Below, piece by piece: positions 17,742-27,319 of a stretch of DNA of 64,000 nt (the stretch's first letter is position 1; each line of letters starts with the position of its first letter). Made by a program: the position numbers and the translations under genes. The notes under the pieces are model-generated. The model saw only the letters and a list, made by a program, of their open reading frames with translations, had not been told where the DNA came from and made no database searches. Source of the stretch: an uncultured Eubacterium sp. GTDB lineage: Bacteria; Bacillota; Clostridia; Lachnospirales; Lachnospiraceae. The stretch is from contig CAMUHY010000012.1 in assembly GCA_947088865.1 (NCBI GenBank), positions 37,347-101,346 of the forward strand, written 5' to 3'.

Positions 17742-18233
17742 TTATATTAATTTTGTACATTCATTAAAAGTATCTTCATCAAATATTACCATATATACAA
17801 ACATATCATTTTCAACTAAAAATGAATTTATAACATCTATTGCAACACAAAAGGCTTGGTCTTTAGGATAACCATATACACCGCTTGATATTAAAGGAAA
17901 AGCAATCGATTGACAATTATTTTGTTTTGCCAATTCTAAAGAAATTTTATAACAACTTTCCAACAATTCTTTTTCACCATTTTTTCCGCCTTTCCACTTC
18001 GGTCCTACGGTATGTATTACATAATGACAAGGAAGTTTATATGCTTTTGTAATCTTTGCTTGACCTACTTTGCAACCTTTAAGCTTTATACACTCCAATA
18101 ATAACTTTTTTCCTGCTGCTTTATGAATTGCTCCATCTACTCCACCCCCACCAAGTAAAGTACTATTAGCCGCATTAACAATAACATCACATTCTACTTT
18201 CGTTATATCTTTTCTTATAATTTCTATTGGCAT
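17742..18233 (-). CDS. Macrodomain protein (O-acetyl-ADP-ribose deacetylase type)
   Basis: The 163-residue protein is one macrodomain: [20 protein letters not shown] with the conserved VNAAN and GGGGVD loops, HTVGPKW, and the phosphate loop [13 protein letters not shown]. This matches the YmdB/MacroD-type enzymes that remove the acetyl group from O-acetyl-ADP-ribose or ADP-ribose from acidic residues. The start at the second ATG is chosen because AAAGGAAATAAT lies directly before it. It has its own terminator and no obvious operon partner; the giant gene upstream is transcribed in the same direction but ends 85 bp away. Confidence 0.92.
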   Translation of the reverse strand: MPIEIIRKDITKVECDVIVNAANSTLLGGGGVDGAIHKAAGKKLLLECIKLKGCKVGQAKITKAYKLPCHYVIHTVGPKWKGGKNGEKELLESCYKISLELAKQNNCQSIAFPLISSGVYGYPKDQAFCVAIDVINSFLVENDMFVYMVIFDEDTFNECTKLI

Positions 18234-18318
18234 ATTATTTCCTTTCATAGTTATTGTAATCTTAATATCTTTTTTAGTAAAAACAAAAAAATATTTCCAT
18301 TATTTACTCCAAAATTCA

Positions 18319-21300
18319 TTATTGCTTACTTTCATTCCTTTTCTTCTTATAAACAATAATAAATACAATGAATCCTGCAAGAAAAATCACACCAGCAATA
18401 GAGCCAAAGAACAATGGCTTATTTGTATAATAACGAACCCAAAGATTTGTAGTTACATAAAACTCTTCAATAACCTGTGCATTTGCAGGCAATTCACTCT
18501 CAGAGATTCTCTCACCATTTCCAGCGGCATCCACTGCATATACAACTAACCTATGAGCATCTGTAGAATCGCCTGAAATGTCAAAAACAAAATCTCCTCC
18601 ATCATTAATAATCTCTTCAAGCTCATCACCACTCCACTCTTTATAATTCTTATTATCCAATTCAGCAATAACCTTTGCAAGTTTCAAATTGTCCTTTACA
18701 GTCATTTTTACAGTCATATTATCCAACGCATATGTCGTTTTACTTTCAAGATTCTTAATATTTATAACAGGAAATATACTATCCACACCAAATCCAATTT
18801 CCATATTTTTTGTATCAAGTATATTTTCAGCGATATTTCCAGCTTTATCTTCTGAATGTAGAGCAACTCTATACACACCGTCATCTGTAAAATTTTTAGC
18901 AAGAACAACATACGTATATTGATACCATTGTTCATTAGAACCAACAACATCTATTTTATAGTCAATACCTTCTTTTAATATAATGGTTTCATTATTTTTA
19001 AAAAGCGTAATTTTAATATTTTTCAATTCATTTGCATTAATTTCAGTAATTACAATATCTTCTAAATTTTTTACATATGAACCATTTAATTTTTCGGTAT
19101 CATCACTGAGTAAATATGTAGAACCAAATCTATTTACAGAAAAAATAATTGTTTCTGTTGTTGAATTTCCTGCCTTATCTGTTAGCGCTGCTATCAAAGT
19201 ATAAATATCATCAACACTCTTTTCTCTTGCAAAATTATTAAAAGTAAAAATTTTGCCATTATGCTGGTCGGTATAAAATCCATTCAATTCAACATTTTTA
19301 CGATTTGCACCATAAAGTGTAATTTGTACTTGTCCGTCGTCATAATTAGTATCCGAATAAGAAATTATTGGAATAATATCACCACTATTTGCAGAAAAAT
19401 TTTCAATACCTGAAATATTTAATGATGGTGCTGTTGTATCAATATAAAAATTCTGCATTTCAAAATCAACAGATTCATTCCCAGCCTTATCCCTCATATC
19501 AATATCAAAAGAATAAAATCCATCATTCCCATAAGTAATAGTTGCCGTATGATTATCGCCATCACTCGTCCAATTACTTAAAACAGGGATATCTATTATT
19601 TCTCCATCATTTTCTGCTGTCATTGTAATGTTTACACGCTCTTCATCAAAATTATGTTCTGTAATAACAATTGTTGCTGTACGTATTTCTTTATAATAAT
19701 TTCCATTCTCTGCAACATTATTGTCATATGATACATCAATTACAGGAATTGTCTTATCAATTGTAAATTCTTTAGCTGCCACAGTACCATCTTCATAATT
19801 TTCACTTATACAGGAATTATCTGCAAGGTCTGTGTATTCAATTGAAAATTCATAATCGCCATCTGTATTATATGTAATTGTAGAAGTCCAAGTTGTATTA
19901 TCAAGATTATTAGTTCCCTCTGCTTTTTCCCAATCTGAAATATTTGGAATTTCACCATCCGTATTTGCAATATTAATCTTAACATCATCTGGACTAAAAT
20001 TACGTTCTGTTATAACAATTATGGCTGTTCGGTCTGCCTTAAAAAAGGTATCACTATCTGCATCATTATTATCATACATAATATCAATGGTTGGTTCTGT
20101 AATATCAATTTTAATTTCACCATTTTTTGTTAATGTAGTACGTGTATTTCCAGCATTATCTGTTGCTGTAATTTCAACAAACACATTATTGCTATTGAAC
20201 TTTGATGAATCAATTATAATTTTTCCATTCCAAGTATTTGCAAGTCCATCTAAATCATATACAGCGCCATCTGTCATGTCATTAACACTAAATAAAACGC
20301 CCGTTTCTTGTATATCTGTATCAGTTGTATAAATTCTATAAAAAATGTTATTAATTCCTGAATAAAATCCATTTTCATTTTCAACATCTTTTATATATTT
20401 AGGGTCAACTACTTTTAAATCTACTATTACATTTCCATTATAAAATCCATTTTCATTTGGAACTTCTGGTAAGATATCTATGTTTGGTGCATTGATTTCA
20501 CCAGCAGGGGCTTTATTATCAACAACAATTCCTGTAGAATTTACAATACTTACATTGCCTGCCCTATCCTGCGCTTTAAAATAAATAATAAATTTTTCGT
20601 TAGGAGTCACAACAATTCCTGTATTTTCATTATAATCCAACCATGTCCCATTTATTTTATACTCCGATACAGCCGATACTTTTTGATATTGCAAAGATTC
20701 TAAACCACTAATATCACAAGCAGCTGAAAGTTTAATATTTACAGACTGTGCATAAAATGTGTCAAATGCAATATTATTTGGTATTCCAAGAACTGATTTA
20801 TCATTAATATTTATCTTAAGGTCTGTAGGAGCAGTTTTATCTAAAGTAAATTTTGTTGGAGCTATGGATTCACCATAATTTACAGTACTATTCTTATTGC
20901 CCGCCATATCAATATAATCAATTTCAAATGTATAATGGGCTTCGTCTGTATATTGTATTTTTGTTGTATGTACATTGCCACTATGAATCCAATTATTATC
21001 ATTTGTAAGATATTCTTTATATCTTTCAACATTTAATCCATTTGCTGTAACATTTGCAACAATATCAGAAGCTTTAAAATTATGCTCTGTGATAACGATG
21101 GTTGCTTCTCTATCTGCTTTAAATTGGTCGCCATTATTACAAATATTATTATCATATGCTACATTGATAATTGGTTTGGTTTTATCAATTGTAAATTCAT
21201 CTTTTTTGTAAGAATCATATACATTGCCAGAACGGTCTGTATATTTAATGTCAAAAGAGTAATCTGCATTTTCAGTAAAATGTATATTTGCTGTATATTC

Positions 21301-24300
21301 ATCTCCATTCTTTTTAAATGTAGGTTTAACTTTATCTTCTGTATAAGTACCATCATCTAACATTTTTCCAACTGTAATTACAAGATGTTCATCTTTTAAA
21401 TCTTCCTCAAAAAAATTAGCTTCTGTTATTGTAATGGTTGCTGTTCTGTCTGCTGCATAATATTTATCATATTTTGCAGCATTATTATCATATACCACAT
21501 GAATATCTGGCGCCACATTATCAACAACTACTACCTTATCATCTTTAATACTGTTAAAATTGCCCGATTTATCTGTGGCTTTAAAAGAAACAAATCCACG
21601 AAATTGTGCAGGAATTTCAAAAAAAGCGCTTGTCTTATTTCCTTTTATATCAAAACTGCTATCCGAACTGTCAATTATAACGTTTGTTTTTCCAACATTT
21701 GTTTTGCTTGAATTGGTTTGAACGGTATAACTATATGTAAAATAATCAATACCTGCATATTCATCTGTGGCTTCAATTACTACCTTTAATGGCTCTGTAT
21801 AAAATCCAAATGTTAAATTTTCAAGAATTGTTCCAATAAAAGATGGCTCATATGTAATTTTAAGATTTTGAGGTTCTTTTTTATCGATACAAAATGTATC
21901 TGTAATAATCTTTTCTTGAGGATTGCCTGCTAAATCCGAATAGGTCATTTCTAGTTCATAATTTCCCTCAATATCAAAATTTAGCTTGGAAATCCATGTA
22001 TCTTTATTCTCTTTATCTGGAGTCCAATTTGCCTGATTTTTTAAATAATTTTCATATTCTTTAGCACTTAAATCAACTTTTTTATCTCCTGTTACATCTT
22101 TTGCAGAGATATTAAAATCAATGTCACTTGCACGAAAGTTATGTTCAACTATGGTAATTATTGCTTCTCGGTCTGTTTGAAAATAAGCCCCATTTGCCTG
22201 TGTTATAGATATTTGAGGTCTTTTTTTATCAATTATAAACTCGTCAACAAAACAAGAAGGATTCCCTGAACGGTCTGTATATTGAATAGTAAACTTATAA
22301 TCTGCATCTTCACTAAATTCTACCTCTGCAAAATAAGTATCTTCTTTATCATCACATTTTGTAAAAGTAGGTTGAATTTCTTTTTTAATAGGCTCTTCAT
22401 TATTATTCAATGTCTTCTCAACAGTAATAACAAGATACCTTTCATTGGTTCCTGGAATAAAATCATAAAAGTCTGCTGCATTCCATTCTTGTGTTCCAAA
22501 AAAATTGGCTTCTTCAATATAAATCGTTGCTTTTCTATCTGCATTATAATAACTTCCATTTTTTACATTATTGTTATCATAAGAAACAGATATACTTGGC
22601 GACGTATCATCAATTACAACCACTTTAGAATCAGAACAAAAAGCAGAATTTCCTGCTTTATCTACTGCAGAAAAGGATACATTTCCACGAAACTGTGCGG
22701 GAATAGGAAATTCTGCATATGCTTTAGAACCATCATATTGAACATTATTGTTGCTTATAATAATATCCTCTGCACCTGCATTAATTTCACTTGCCCCCTC
22801 GCTAACAATATAGCTATATTGAAAATAATCAATACCAGAAGTTATATCATTTGCTTCAATTTTCACTGTTACTGGAGCTTGATAAAATCCAAATGTAATA
22901 TTTTCAATCAATGTTTTTAAAAAATCAGGTGTATATGAAATATATAACTCTTCAGGTCCTTGTTTATCAACAATAAATTTTGTTGGAGCTATGGATTTAC
23001 CGTAATCTACACTATCATTTTCATGTTTTGCCAAATCTACACATTGAATATCAAACGTATAATGGGCATCCTCATTAAAAGTTATAGTCGCAGTATGGTT
23101 ATTTCCATCATGCTCCCACTTTATAGCATCTGGCATTATCTTTCCATTTGCAGTAATAGTTGCCTCTACAAAATCAGCATTAAAATTACGTTCTTCTATT
23201 GTAATAACTGCTGTTCTTTCCTTATTAAAATAATTTCCATTTAAAACATTCTCATTGCTATAAACAACTTTAATAATTGGCTTTATCGTATCAATCGTAA
23301 ATTCATCAACGAAATCAAAACTATTCCCTGAACGGTCTGTATATTGAATATTAAACTTATAATCTGCATCTTCACTAAATTCTACCTCTGCAAAATAAGT
23401 ATCTTCTTTATCATCTTTATCATCACATTTTTTAAAAGTAGGTTTGATTTTTTCTTTGCTATGTGTACCATCGTTCAATGTTTTTTCAACAGTAATAACA
23501 AGATATTCATTCGTTTCTGAAATAAAGTCATAAAGGTCTGCTGCATTCCATTCCTGTGTTCCAAAAAAATTGGCTTCTTTAATATAAATGGTTGCTTTTC
23601 TAGACGCATTGCAATAACTTCCATACATTTGACCATCGGTATCATACTCAACCGTAATATTAGGTGCAATATCATCAACAACGACAACTTTTTCATCCAT
23701 ACATTCTATTTTATTTCCCGCTTTATCAACTGCATAAAAGGATACATTTCCACGAAACTGTGCAGGAATTTTAAAAGTCGTGCTTGCTGCATTGCCATTT
23801 TGTTCAAACTTCTTATCGCCTCTTTTAACAGAAATATTACTTTTTCCCTTATTGGTTGTACTTACATTCTCTTGAACAGTATAAGAATAAACAAATTCTT
23901 CAATACCAGATGTATCATCATCCGCTTTAATCGTTACTTTTAAATTTGCTTTATAAAACCCAAAACTAATATTTTCAAGAACGCCACTCCAAAAACTATC
24001 AGGAGTGTAAGAAATGTCAAGTTTTTTTGGCATTTCACTATCTATAGTAAAATTATAAATATGTTTATCATCTGGTATAGTAACACCTTCGTTAGTCTTC
24101 CCAGCTTTATTTGTATAGGATATAGACCAATTATATTGTGCATCTGTTTGAAATTTATAGGTGCCAATATGAATATTCTCTTGAGAATTATCCCATTTAA
24201 TATCAGACTCTTTAACGTCAATTTTAGAACCATTAGCCTTTATATTCATACCATTAGCAACAGCTTGGGCATCAAAAGTATCATCTCTATCTGTCACTGT

Positions 24301-26334
24301 AATTGTAAGTATTCTTGCATTCTTATAATATCCGTCAAGAGCATCTGGATTATTAATCCCATCCTCCATATCTAATGCAATGCTTGGTGCCGTTGAATTA
24401 ATTTTCAAGTTTTTTTCAACTTCTGTGCGATTTCCTGCTCGGTCAATTACTCGTAATGTTACTTTTACATCTTGACTATTATATAAAGCAGCATCAATAA
24501 TAATATCTTCTGAACTAGAATATACAGATTTAATTTCTTCTCCATCTGTATAACTATAAAGTTCCTTTACATTCTCTTCTTTATTATTGTAAGTAACCCA
24601 ATACTCAATACATTTAATACCAGAATAGTCCCCTGTATCTTCAACCTCAACTTCAAAAATAACATTATCATTATAATAACCATTCTTATTTGGAGCTGTC
24701 ATAGGTATTAAAGATACATCTGCTTTCTCTTCATCAACAACAACTTTCTTAGCTGCTGTTTCTACTGTATGCCATTGCGCATAATATTCATTATCTTCCT
24801 GATAATAAAGTTCAATTTTTGTAATTGTTGTTGTATCATTTACAGATATACTTTCTGTTGTTTCATCGCCGGCAATCAGCTTATCTTTGTCATATATTCT
24901 TATTCCAGACTTCTTCGTAGAAAAATCAATCGATGACCCTAATTTAATAACATAAAGTGTTTTATCATCATTTATTCTAAGAGCTGATTTATCATCAATA
25001 ATTACGTCAGACTCAAAAGCATTTACAATTTTTTTAAATGTTATATCGATTCGTTGATTTTCTGAAATATTTTCAATGATAAAATAAATTTCTTTTTCAT
25101 CTTTTATTATATTAGGAATTATTGTTTCATTTACTTTAACTCTATCAACCATATATCCGTCATCAGGAATAAGAGATACCTTAGTACTTTCGCCATAAGG
25201 AACAAGTTTTTTTTCAATTTCAACCGCTCCATTTACCAGTTCATTTGTACTTATTGTATATGAATTAAGTGCAAACATAATTTCAATATCATATTTACCT
25301 TCAATCTTAAGTTCCTTATCATATCCAGAATCATTGGCGCCAGTAACGGTTGGGTCTTTTTCACCATTTATTATTACTTGTTCTACATGATAATGTTCAC
25401 TCGGCTTTGCTTTAATTTCAATTTTTTCTCCTGACTTAATAGTTACACAGCCGCTTTCATCAACAGCAGGAGTAATATCAACAGTGCCATTCTCATTACT
25501 CTTTATAGTTACAATATATACTTTTATAAATTCGATAGAAACAGTAATATCCTCTGTTATTGTTTCATTGACAGTAAACTTAACAGTATCTTTGGCTCCT
25601 TTATATTCTTTATCTCCCACAACAACAGAAGAAATTAAATAGCCTTCACCTGCTTCTACCAAAATTTCAACACTGCTGCCTTTTTCAACTGTTAAAACAT
25701 CACCCAAACTTCCATTAAGAGTTACTTTACCACCTTCATTTTTATTTACTTCAATTGCAGCAGTTGGCACAGGATAAATCTGTTCTTCACCTTTTTTCAA
25801 AACTATTTTATCACTTGGAACAACAGAAAATTCAATTGTCTGCTCAAATATGCTGTCGTTATCCCAATCAAATTGATAAATCGTAGTAAGGTTTCGCCCC
25901 TGTTGTGCAAATTTATCAAGATTTTCTGCCGAGATAGGAAACCACAAACCTATATAATTATCACCATCTCTATAATCTTTAAAATTCTTTTCATCGGTCC
26001 ATACAGCGCCATTGTAACTTTTATACTTCGCATTGTCGAGCATTTCTAAAGTTGCACTTTCTGGAGCATTAGCACAGATACCAACCCACCAGCCTTCACT
26101 TCTGTCAGCGGCAGCCTCCACCCATTCTAATGTTGTTTCTTCAATAAGCACAGATATATTTTCTGTTCCATTACCAGTAATAGTACCTCCTGTATATGTA
26201 TAAACCGTTCCATAACTACTGTTTTCCTTTTCTTTTGCCATCATCATATCAACTGGAATCAAAGCAGTAATTATTATTAATGACAAAATAAAACTCAACA
26301 TACGATTTATTTTTTTTATCTTAATTGGATTCAT
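18319..26334 (-). CDS. Giant Ig-like-repeat surface protein (about 2,670 residues)
   Basis: The N-terminus has a signal peptide (MLSFILSLIIITALIPVDMM, cut near AKE), then a Trp-rich unit, two or three InlB-B/bacterial-repeat-like units (GGKVTLNGSLGDVLTVEKGS), and a long series of Ig-like modules. A core of the form YDNN-x-NG-YY-x-ADR-x-ATI-x-I-x-E-x-NF occurs eight times, and a longer block with ENITFGFY, FRGNVSF and KVVVVDD occurs three times plus one degenerate copy. The C-terminus is one membrane helix plus KKKRNESKQ; there is no LPXTG. It is therefore a membrane-anchored, probably wall-spanning adhesin. The start behind AGAGAGG is the second ATG; the first is too close to that site. It is the last gene of the Tad/kinase operon. 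Confidence 0.9.
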   Translation of the reverse strand: MNPIKIKKINRMLSFILSLIIITALIPVDMMMAKEKENSSYGTVYTYTGGTITGNGTENISVLIEETTLEWVEAAADRSEGWWVGICANAPESATLEMLDNAKYKSYNGAVWTDEKNFKDYRDGDNYIGLWFPISAENLDKFAQQGRNLTTIYQFDWDNDSIFEQTIEFSVVPSDKIVLKKGEEQIYPVPTAAIEVNKNEGGKVTLNGSLGDVLTVEKGSSVEILVEAGEGYLISSVVVGDKEYKGAKDTVKFTVNETITEDITVSIEFIKVYIVTIKSNENGTVDITPAVDESGCVTIKSGEKIEIKAKPSEHYHVEQVIINGEKDPTVTGANDSGYDKELKIEGKYDIEIMFALNSYTISTNELVNGAVEIEKKLVPYGESTKVSLIPDDGYMVDRVKVNETIIPNIIKDEKEIYFIIENISENQRIDITFKKIVNAFESDVIIDDKSALRINDDKTLYVIKLGSSIDFSTKKSGIRIYDKDKLIAGDETTESISVNDTTTITKIELYYQEDNEYYAQWHTVETAAKKVVVDEEKADVSLIPMTAPNKNGYYNDNVIFEVEVEDTGDYSGIKCIEYWVTYNNKEENVKELYSYTDGEEIKSVYSSSEDIIIDAALYNSQDVKVTLRVIDRAGNRTEVEKNLKINSTAPSIALDMEDGINNPDALDGYYKNARILTITVTDRDDTFDAQAVANGMNIKANGSKIDVKESDIKWDNSQENIHIGTYKFQTDAQYNWSISYTNKAGKTNEGVTIPDDKHIYNFTIDSEMPKKLDISYTPDSFWSGVLENISFGFYKANLKVTIKADDDTSGIEEFVYSYTVQENVSTTNKGKSNISVKRGDKKFEQNGNAASTTFKIPAQFRGNVSFYAVDKAGNKIECMDEKVVVVDDIAPNITVEYDTDGQMYGSYCNASRKATIYIKEANFFGTQEWNAADLYDFISETNEYLVITVEKTLNDGTHSKEKIKPTFKKCDDKDDKEDTYFAEVEFSEDADYKFNIQYTDRSGNSFDFVDEFTIDTIKPIIKVVYSNENVLNGNYFNKERTAVITIEERNFNADFVEATITANGKIMPDAIKWEHDGNNHTATITFNEDAHYTFDIQCVDLAKHENDSVDYGKSIAPTKFIVDKQGPEELYISYTPDFLKTLIENITFGFYQAPVTVKIEANDITSGIDYFQYSYIVSEGASEINAGAEDIIISNNNVQYDGSKAYAEFPIPAQFRGNVSFSAVDKAGNSAFCSDSKVVVIDDTSPSISVSYDNNNVKNGSYYNADRKATIYIEEANFFGTQEWNAADFYDFIPGTNERYLVITVEKTLNNNEEPIKKEIQPTFTKCDDKEDTYFAEVEFSEDADYKFTIQYTDRSGNPSCFVDEFIIDKKRPQISITQANGAYFQTDREAIITIVEHNFRASDIDFNISAKDVTGDKKVDLSAKEYENYLKNQANWTPDKENKDTWISKLNFDIEGNYELEMTYSDLAGNPQEKIITDTFCIDKKEPQNLKITYEPSFIGTILENLTFGFYTEPLKVVIEATDEYAGIDYFTYSYTVQTNSSKTNVGKTNVIIDSSDSSFDIKGNKTSAFFEIPAQFRGFVSFKATDKSGNFNSIKDDKVVVVDNVAPDIHVVYDNNAAKYDKYYAADRTATITITEANFFEEDLKDEHLVITVGKMLDDGTYTEDKVKPTFKKNGDEYTANIHFTENADYSFDIKYTDRSGNVYDSYKKDEFTIDKTKPIINVAYDNNICNNGDQFKADREATIVITEHNFKASDIVANVTANGLNVERYKEYLTNDNNWIHSGNVHTTKIQYTDEAHYTFEIDYIDMAGNKNSTVNYGESIAPTKFTLDKTAPTDLKININDKSVLGIPNNIAFDTFYAQSVNIKLSAACDISGLESLQYQKVSAVSEYKINGTWLDYNENTGIVVTPNEKFIIYFKAQDRAGNVSIVNSTGIVVDNKAPAGEINAPNIDILPEVPNENGFYNGNVIVDLKVVDPKYIKDVENENGFYSGINNIFYRIYTTDTDIQETGVLFSVNDMTDGAVYDLDGLANTWNGKIIIDSSKFNSNNVFVEITATDNAGNTRTTLTKNGEIKIDITEPTIDIMYDNNDADSDTFFKADRTAIIVITERNFSPDDVKINIANTDGEIPNISDWEKAEGTNNLDNTTWTSTITYNTDGDYEFSIEYTDLADNSCISENYEDGTVAAKEFTIDKTIPVIDVSYDNNVAENGNYYKEIRTATIVITEHNFDEERVNITMTAENDGEIIDIPVLSNWTSDGDNHTATITYGNDGFYSFDIDMRDKAGNESVDFEMQNFYIDTTAPSLNISGIENFSANSGDIIPIISYSDTNYDDGQVQITLYGANRKNVELNGFYTDQHNGKIFTFNNFAREKSVDDIYTLIAALTDKAGNSTTETIIFSVNRFGSTYLLSDDTEKLNGSYVKNLEDIVITEINANELKNIKITLFKNNETIILKEGIDYKIDVVGSNEQWYQYTYVVLAKNFTDDGVYRVALHSEDKAGNIAENILDTKNMEIGFGVDSIFPVINIKNLESKTTYALDNMTVKMTVKDNLKLAKVIAELDNKNYKEWSGDELEEIINDGGDFVFDISGDSTDAHRLVVYAVDAAGNGERISESELPANAQVIEEFYVTTNLWVRYYTNKPLFFGSIAGVIFLAGFIVFIIVYKKKRNESKQ

Positions 26335-26815
26335 AATTTTCATTCCTCTCTTCTTGGTAATTGATATATTTATAATTTATCCCATTCAACATACAATGCA
26401 TTCCAAATGAATATAACAAACTCGAACTAAAAATAAATAATACAAATATATTTTTTATCATTATTTTGTCAATAACAATTCCAGCAATTGAAACTAACAA
26501 TAGGATATCCGCAATCATTGCTTTTTTATTTTGAAAAAAATGAAACAAACCACATTGCTTTAATTTTATATTTTGTCCGTTAAAGTGAACATGCACTCTG
26601 CGACAATAATTAATTTTTACCGCCATAAATATTGTTCCAATGATACCTATCCAAAAAGAAGCTCCTGTACAATATAACAAAATATTTATATCTTCTTTTA
26701 CCATACTTGATATGGGCATAAAAGCAATGGACAATGCTAAAACAAATAAAAATATAGAATATACATACAGCATTTTCTTTCGCTGTTTTAAAGATACTAC
26801 TGAATATTTACTCAT
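26321..26815 (-). CDS. Small integral membrane protein with four predicted helices
   Basis: Hydrophobic segments lie at about 16-35, 45-66, 101-117 and 121-142. A short basic loop (CRRVHVHFNGQN) connects helices two and three. The family is not recognised. AGGTGAAATA precedes the ATG, and the gene end overlaps the start of the giant surface protein by 14 bp, which suggests translational coupling. A role in membrane insertion or export of the giant protein is plausible from position only. Confidence 0.7.
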   Translation of the reverse strand: MSKYSVVSLKQRKKMLYVYSIFLFVLALSIAFMPISSMVKEDINILLYCTGASFWIGIIGTIFMAVKINYCRRVHVHFNGQNIKLKQCGLFHFFQNKKAMIADILLLVSIAGIVIDKIMIKNIFVLFIFSSSLLYSFGMHCMLNGINYKYINYQEERNENYESN

Positions 26816-26827
26816 TATTTCACCTAC

Positions 26828-27319
26828 TTACTCAATTAATTCTGAACTTCCAGTAAAACCCATCTCAACTTGAACTGTAACCTTATTTGTTGTTTCAACT
26901 GTTTGGTCACTTTGTGTCAACAATGTTGTTTCTGGTGATAAATCCGTTGTTTCATAACTTGTTGTTTTTTCTAGCATAGTCGTTTCTTCGGAAGGATTTA
27001 GCTTGGTCGTGTCAAATTTTTCTGTCTCTAATGAACTTTCTATATTATCATGTTCTAAAATTAATTTTCCTGAATTTGAAATTTTGTCTGTAAGACGACT
27101 TCTTTCTGTATTGGGAGTGCTAGATTTATATACTTTATTATTATCTGCTTCATTTTGCTGCCGAATACTTTCAATTGCTTTACGTTCTGTTGCGCCAGAT
27201 ACCTCTCCAATCACCTTTTTAATATCCAGCAAAAAAAATAATGCAATAGCAATCAAAAAGAAAATACCTGCAATGATATATGATATTAAGGAAATGGTTT
27301 GTAATAATTCAATTGACAT
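26828..27319 (-). CDS. Single-pass membrane protein with repeated ETT motifs; likely kinase substrate
   Basis: After one membrane helix (about 8-32) the 163-residue protein has a disordered, Thr/Glu/Ser-rich tail. ETT occurs four times near its end: ETTML (112), ETTDL (123), ETTLL (130) and ETTNK (142). Two ETTVL motifs occur in the FHA protein encoded three genes upstream. In GarA/OdhI-type proteins an ETT motif is the threonine phosphorylated by PknB-like kinases and bound by FHA domains, so these repeats look like phosphorylation sites. The start follows GAAGGAGATAATAAAA and overlaps the kinase gene end by 11 bp. The ETT reading is an inference. Confidence 0.75.
   Translation of the reverse strand: MSIELLQTISLISYIIAGIFFLIAIALFFLLDIKKVIGEVSGATERKAIESIRQQNEADNNKVYKSSTPNTERSRLTDKISNSGKLILEHDNIESSLETEKFDTTKLNPSEETTMLEKTTSYETTDLSPETTLLTQSDQTVETTNKVTVQVEMGFTGSSELIE

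Noticed and set aside
18319-26343. Many open frames on the plus strand and in other minus frames inside the giant gene
   Set aside because: They mirror the repeat codons, have no ribosome sites and give low-complexity Ile/Lys/Cys-rich products; they are shadows of the long frame.
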